DNA of 64,000 bases from Algoriphagus sp. A40 (GTDB lineage: Bacteria; Bacteroidota; Bacteroidia; Cytophagales; Cyclobacteriaceae). Shown one piece after another: positions 59,926 through 64,000 of this stretch. Each line of letters opens with the position of its first letter. Position 1 is the stretch's first letter. The notes under the pieces were generated by a model. That model had not been told where the DNA came from. It searched no databases and saw only the letters and a program-made list of their open reading frames with translations. Position numbers and translations under genes: made by a program. The stretch is from positions 1-64,000 of the forward strand of contig NZ_MUNY01000046.1 in the NCBI RefSeq assembly GCF_002002735.1, read 5' to 3'.

Positions 59926-59951
59926 AAGATTTTTATTTGGACCGATTTACC

Positions 59952-60073
59952 AGTGACTACCCAACCCTTTCTAGGCGTAGTCAACTTCTTTTTGCTGTGA
60001 GGTTCTTCTGGACGCTGGGTGGTATTTGCAATCCCACCCTTATATCCCAACCAATTTACAATTGGTCAATTCA
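59952..60073. repeat. Intergenic double-hairpin repeat, copy 2
   Basis: Contains GACTAC...GTAGTC arms, a GGGTGGTATT/AATCCCACCC-like hairpin and CCAATT-TAC-AATTGG. This is the same order as the element at 2046-2143, with base changes in both arms of the second hairpin keeping the pairing. It lies between two minus-strand genes, like copy 1. Confidence 0.6.
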
Positions 60074-60078
60074 TCAAA

Positions 60079-63000
60079 TCACTTCACAAACAACACCCCA
60101 ACTCCCTTCTCAGTCGCCAACTTATTAAATGCCGGAACGGCGGTTTCAATCAGTCGTTTGCCTTCTGTTTCCAGCGGTTTCCACTGTTCCAGTAGTTCAG
60201 TGTAACGGGCTTTGGTGCCTTCGTTGATCTTGGGAATGCTGCTTTCTCCATGGTTCATCATAAACATAAAGTTGGCGGTGAACTTGTTGGGGAAGTTTTC
60301 CACGTCATCGTAGGCAGTGGACTTGCGCTGGATCATCAGTTCGTCCCAAGCTTTGAGTTCCTTGATCAGCTTTTCTCCTTCGGTTTTTAGGTCTTTGTAT
60401 TCGGTTTTGTCATCCAGTTTTTTCAGTAAGTCGGTAAGTTGGTCTTGGTAGGTTTTTGCGGTGTTAACCATCGTGTGCATCGTGGTGACTTCGGATTCCA
60501 GTTTGCTCATCCATTCGTGATAGGCTTGGTAGTCCGCTGGTGTAAGGTTGTAGCCCGGTACGTCTTTGATGATAGATTTGACTTCGACGGTTTCAGGCCC
60601 GGAACTGATTTTCAGGGTATAAGTTCCCGGAATCGCCTTATGACCACGATAGCTGGACTCGATGTAAGCCGTTGGAATGCCCGGCACGGTCGGATAACGC
60701 AGATCCCAAACGAATCGGTTGAGGCCTTTTTTGACCGAAATCACAGGATCGGAAGAAGGACCTCCATCATAGGACTTGAAATCCTGATTTTTCTTCGAGC
60801 TGATTTTCCGAACCAGTTTTCCGTTTGAGTCAAGAATCTCGAGGGTCAGAGCGGTGGAATCGGTGACGGTTTCCGGCAGGTGGTAATAGATCACCATGCC
60901 GCTGGCGGGATTGTGTCCCAGGAAAGAATCGGTGCCTTTGAAGTCATCGAGATTGCCGTTCATGGCGCTGTACCAATTACCCAAAATCGTTTCCTCAGGC
61001 GTATAGACGGCAATTTTTTCAGCTTTGGCTTGAAGTTCACGGACAAGGTTCAGGTCATCCAAAATCCAATAAGAGCGACCGGCCGTTGCGACGATCAGGT
61101 CGTTATGGGCAACTTTCAGATCGGTAATCGGAGTCAGGGGAAGGTTCAGTTGGAAAGGATTCCAATTGGTTCCACCGTCTTTGGAAATGTACATACCCGT
61201 CTCGGTTCCGGCGAAAAGCAGGTTTTTCACCTTGGTATCTTCACGCACCACTCGGGTAAAAGCGCCTGTCGGGATTCCCTTGGAGATGTTGGTCCATGTC
61301 TTTCCGTAGTCCGTGGTTTTGTAGAGACCCGGCGTGTAATCGTTGAATTTGTATCGGGTAGTGGCGATATAGGCCGTCGCCGGATCATGAGGAGATACTT
61401 CAATCGCATTGACCAAGCATTCTGCCAAGCCTTTTGGTGTGACATTGGTCCAGGTTTTTCCATTGTCTCTTGTCAGTTGAACCAAGCCGTCGTCGCTTCC
61501 GGTCCAGATGACTCCGGCTTCGTGAGGACTTTCGATCACATAGGCAAGCGTGCCGTAGTTTTCAGCTCCCACAGCTTCATTGGTGTAGGGGACACCGCCT
61601 TTTCCTTGTTTTTCTTTCTCATTTCGGGTCAGATCGGGAGAGACTTCTGTCCAGGTTTTGCCCCAATCCTGGGTTTTCAGCAAGACTTGCGCGCCATGGT
61701 AAAAGGTATTGGGTTCATGCTGAGACCAGATGATGGGCGCGTTCCAATTGAAGCGGTACTTCATGTCTTTGGCGTCCATGCCGAGGTATTGGATGGGAGC
61801 CGCCATGATATTGGTCGAACCCTGAGTTTCCATGTCAAGCACCTCAATAGTGCCCTGGTAGCTTCCGCCGAGTACATACCTGGGATCATCGGGGTCGAAA
61901 GCCAAGAAGGCACTTTCCCCGCCTGCGGAGTAATTCCAGTGCTCTTGACCGATTCCGCCACGACCCAAAGCCATGCTGGAAATCACCACGGAGGTATTGT
62001 CCTGCTGACCACCATAGATGCGGTAAGGGAATTGATTGTCGGTGTTGATTCGGTAAAATTGGGCTGTGGGCATATTGCTTTGAACAGACCAGGATTTGCC
62101 ACCGTTGAAGGAGATCGAACCTCCGCCGTCATCGGCAAGGATCATATTGTTGGCGTTTTTGGGATTGATCCAGAGGTCGTGGTAGTCGCCATGAGGGCCA
62201 TTGATGTCTTCAAAGGATTTTCCTCCGTCGATAGAAACATGCATGGGGGCACTTTGAACATAGACTTTGTGCTCGTTTATCGGATCGGCAAAAACCTCGA
62301 TGTAGTACCATGCACGCTGGGTGAGTTTATTTTCTTTGTTGATCAACGACCAGCTTTCTCCGGCGTCATTGGAGACGAAAAGTCCGCCCAGATCCTTTTC
62401 GGTATCGCTTTCGATGAGTGCATAGACTTTGTTGGAATTGGCTCTGGAGACGGAAATGGCCATTTTTCCTTTCTCTTCGGGCAGTCCCTTGTGGATTTTC
62501 TTCCAGGTTTTTCCGGAATCGGTGGATTTGTAAAGTCCCGAACCCGGTCCGCCTGATTTCACTTGCCAAGGGAAACGCTGGTGCTCCCACATGGCGGCAT
62601 AGAGAATTTCAGGAAAATTCATGTCCATGGAAAGTTCCACTGCGCCGGTCATGTTGTCCACGAAAAGGACTTTTTCCCAAGTCAATCCTCCGTCGATGGA
62701 TTTGTAAACGCCCCGATCTTCATTTGGGGCATGAAGTGCGCCTTGTGCTGCGACATAGACGATATCCGGATTGGTTGGATGAATCTGGATTCGGGAAATG
62801 TGCTGAGTCTTTTCCAAGCCGAGCTTTTTCCAGGTCTTTCCGGCATCGGTAGATTTGTAGACTCCGTCGCCATAAGAAGTCATGACGCCTCTTGGAGCGT
62901 GTTCGCCCATGCCTACGTAGACGATGTTGGCATTGCTCTCTGCAACAGCCACTGCGCCCACCGAACCTGTGGTGAAAAATCCATCGGAGATATTTTCCCA

Positions 63001-63213
63001 ATGCTGTCCCGCATCGCTGGTTTTCCAGACTCCGCCTCCGGTGGTGCCGAAGTAATAGGTGAGAGGGTCGTTGACTACTCCCGAGGCAGCTACAGACCTT
63101 CCTCCCCTGAAGGGTCCGATGTTTCGGTATTTGAGTGGGAGGGTTTTGTCAAAGGATTGAGAAAAAGCTGAAATGCTGCTCAACAGCAGCAAAAAGGAGA
63201 ATATTCGTTTCAT
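60079..63213 (-). CDS. VPS10/sortilin-like repeat secreted protein
   Basis: A 1044-aa protein with a signal peptide (~1-18). Two BNR/WD40-like propellers with repeated Asp-box-type motifs ([68 protein letters not shown]) span ~30-700. The C-terminal ~300 residues contain a strand-rich domain and a helical end. This is the large VPS10/sortilin-like 'glycosyl hydrolase' family of Bacteroidota, secreted or surface-exposed. Activity is not established, and no type IX sorting domain is obvious. Confidence 0.88.
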   Translation of the reverse strand: MKRIFSFLLLLSSISAFSQSFDKTLPLKYRNIGPFRGGRSVAASGVVNDPLTYYFGTTGGGVWKTSDAGQHWENISDGFFTTGSVGAVAVAESNANIVYVGMGEHAPRGVMTSYGDGVYKSTDAGKTWKKLGLEKTQHISRIQIHPTNPDIVYVAAQGALHAPNEDRGVYKSIDGGLTWEKVLFVDNMTGAVELSMDMNFPEILYAAMWEHQRFPWQVKSGGPGSGLYKSTDSGKTWKKIHKGLPEEKGKMAISVSRANSNKVYALIESDTEKDLGGLFVSNDAGESWSLINKENKLTQRAWYYIEVFADPINEHKVYVQSAPMHVSIDGGKSFEDINGPHGDYHDLWINPKNANNMILADDGGGSISFNGGKSWSVQSNMPTAQFYRINTDNQFPYRIYGGQQDNTSVVISSMALGRGGIGQEHWNYSAGGESAFLAFDPDDPRYVLGGSYQGTIEVLDMETQGSTNIMAAPIQYLGMDAKDMKYRFNWNAPIIWSQHEPNTFYHGAQVLLKTQDWGKTWTEVSPDLTRNEKEKQGKGGVPYTNEAVGAENYGTLAYVIESPHEAGVIWTGSDDGLVQLTRDNGKTWTNVTPKGLAECLVNAIEVSPHDPATAYIATTRYKFNDYTPGLYKTTDYGKTWTNISKGIPTGAFTRVVREDTKVKNLLFAGTETGMYISKDGGTNWNPFQLNLPLTPITDLKVAHNDLIVATAGRSYWILDDLNLVRELQAKAEKIAVYTPEETILGNWYSAMNGNLDDFKGTDSFLGHNPASGMVIYYHLPETVTDSTALTLEILDSNGKLVRKISSKKNQDFKSYDGGPSSDPVISVKKGLNRFVWDLRYPTVPGIPTAYIESSYRGHKAIPGTYTLKISSGPETVEVKSIIKDVPGYNLTPADYQAYHEWMSKLESEVTTMHTMVNTAKTYQDQLTDLLKKLDDKTEYKDLKTEGEKLIKELKAWDELMIQRKSTAYDDVENFPNKFTANFMFMMNHGESSIPKINEGTKARYTELLEQWKPLETEGKRLIETAVPAFNKLATEKGVGVLFVK

Positions 63214-63283
63214 GGGTGGCTGGTGGTTTCAAATCAAAAGATAGGTAAAACAGAAGAATTTGCCAGCTAACCATTTAAAAATG

Positions 63284-63313
63284 AAAAAGCCCGATCGCAC
63301 TACGGTCGGGCTT
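63284..63313 (-). terminator. Terminator of the low-complexity gene
   Basis: AAGCCCGA and TCGGGCTT (63287-63294 and 63306-63313) form a stem. On the minus strand a T-rich run (CTTTTTCATTTTT) follows. Confidence 0.75.
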
Positions 63314-63333
63314 GATAATAGAGAGATTTGAGC

Positions 63334-64000
63334 TTAGTTATTTCGCCCTCTGCTGCTTTCCTTGCTTGAGTTAGTACTTGAGGTTCTCTCAGTATTGGCA
63401 GGAGAATCCCGCTGGGTTGGCGCCGAAGTTTTCACCTGAGAGGAAGATCGGCTGTTTTGAGAACTGGAGGGTTGGGAAACTCTCTCTCCGCTTTTCGCAG
63501 GTTCACTTCTTTTCACTTCAGAAGACTGAGTTCTGACAGGAGCCTGAGCAGGTCTTGACTGCTGCACCGAACCTCTCGAAGGTGCGCTTTGTTGAGTTCT
63601 CGATTCTTCTTTTTTCACTTCGGATCCTGATCTGGTGGTAGGTGTTGAGCCTCTTTGGTCAGAACTGGTCGAAGGTCTGTTTTCATAGGTCCTGGCCGGA
63701 GCATTTTCTCTGCTTCCTGAGTTTTGTGAGCGCGACGGAGCTGTGGTAGTGCCTCTGCTGTTGTTTTCACTCGGCATTGGAGTCACTGTCGGCTTTTGTC
63801 CACCATTGCTTACAGACGGATTGCTTGAGCGGCTTGGAGCAGTTGTTCCCCCCGAAACAGTCGGATTCTGAGAATTTCTAGGAGAGGACTCAACCGATCT
63901 TCCGCCTGAGTTTACGCTTGGAGAGCTGTTTCTCGAAGGAGTTGTGGAGTTAAGTTCTCGGTTGGATCGGGCAGTTTTAGCCTGTTGCACATCCAGTACT
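63334..64000 (-). CDS. Ser/Thr/Pro/Gln/Arg-rich low-complexity protein, start beyond window
   Basis: The frame is open to the window edge (codons for V-L-D precede the GTG at 63990), so the true N-terminus lies outside. The visible 218 residues are low-complexity, with repeats such as TTAPSRS and many SSxS, PSR and EVKK units, and no fold. Possibly a disordered C-terminal tail of an envelope protein. The C-terminus (SSKESSRGRNN) is basic. No function can be assigned. Confidence 0.6.
   Translation of the reverse strand, partial: VLDVQQAKTARSNRELNSTTPSRNSSPSVNSGGRSVESSPRNSQNPTVSGGTTAPSRSSNPSVSNGGQKPTVTPMPSENNSRGTTTAPSRSQNSGSRENAPARTYENRPSTSSDQRGSTPTTRSGSEVKKEESRTQQSAPSRGSVQQSRPAQAPVRTQSSEVKRSEPAKSGERVSQPSSSQNSRSSSQVKTSAPTQRDSPANTERTSSTNSSKESSRGRNN

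Noticed and set aside
60880-62556. A 558-aa open frame on the plus strand
   Set aside because: It lies fully antisense to the sortilin-like gene and is a shadow of its repeated DNA; the protein has no domain, and the minus-strand protein is clearly coding.
1-64000. tRNA or rRNA genes
   Set aside because: No cloverleaf-type T-loop (GGTTCGAATC) with matching acceptor stem, and no rRNA motif, was found by eye on either strand; a tRNAscan run would settle this.

Overview
The window looks like a chromosomal segment of a member of the Bacteroidota, most likely order Cytophagales (Cyclobacteriaceae/Algoriphagus-like). The placement is inferred from gene families, not from a marker gene. It rests on a PorP/SprF-type protein, many SpII lipoproteins, a TonB receptor paired with a YncE-like propeller lipoprotein, a PVC-type cytochrome lipoprotein, a VPS10/sortilin-like secreted protein and weak Shine-Dalgarno signals. 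No rRNA, tRNA, CRISPR array or complete insertion sequence was seen.

Layout. 1-2.0 kb is a markedly AT-rich two-gene minus-strand unit: an unknown 365-aa protein, then a PLD-like nuclease cut by the window edge. 2.2-5.2 kb holds a 1001-aa heme lipoprotein. 5.3-6.2 kb is a tandem array of ~223-bp repeats. 6.4-8.3 kb holds a PorP-like protein and a TPR protein. 8.5-15.3 kb is a vitamin B12 uptake locus. Minus-strand btuF/btuC/btuD-like genes diverge from a cobalamin riboswitch that precedes a btuB-like receptor and a btuG-like surface lipoprotein. 15.3-20.3 kb carries a DUF1330 protein, an unpaired HI0074-type protein, an HtrA protease, dxr and rseP. 20.5-25.2 kb is a three-gene envelope cluster of two paralogous barrel-like proteins and an IPT/Kelch lipoprotein. 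25.4-29.4 kb holds lon and hslU. 29.5-48.9 kb is mostly single genes: a GH-like secreted protein, SDR, SixA, cold-shock protein, MscS, Hsp20, a second HtrA, two serine hydrolases, a HAD phosphatase, an MFS exporter, an intradiol dioxygenase, a TPR lipoprotein, an epimerase and a propeller/alpha-barrel fusion. 48.9-59.2 kb is the accessory part, with two toxin-antitoxin pairs, an XRE/membrane-protein pair with tandem operators, a RapA-type SNF2 ATPase, an FkbM methyltransferase, an acyl-CoA ligase and many dispersed intergenic repeats. 59.2-64 kb holds an SH3/SmpA-like protein, the 1044-aa sortilin-like protein and a partial low-complexity protein.

Functional themes. The B12 genes form one coherent pathway: surface capture, outer-membrane transport, periplasmic binding and inner-membrane ABC import. 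Envelope quality control recurs in two HtrA proteases, RseP, Lon, HslU, Hsp20 and an MscS channel. The intergenic DNA is unusually structured. At least four dispersed repeat families, several hairpin pairs with compensatory changes, candidate operators and terminators can be read directly from the sequence.
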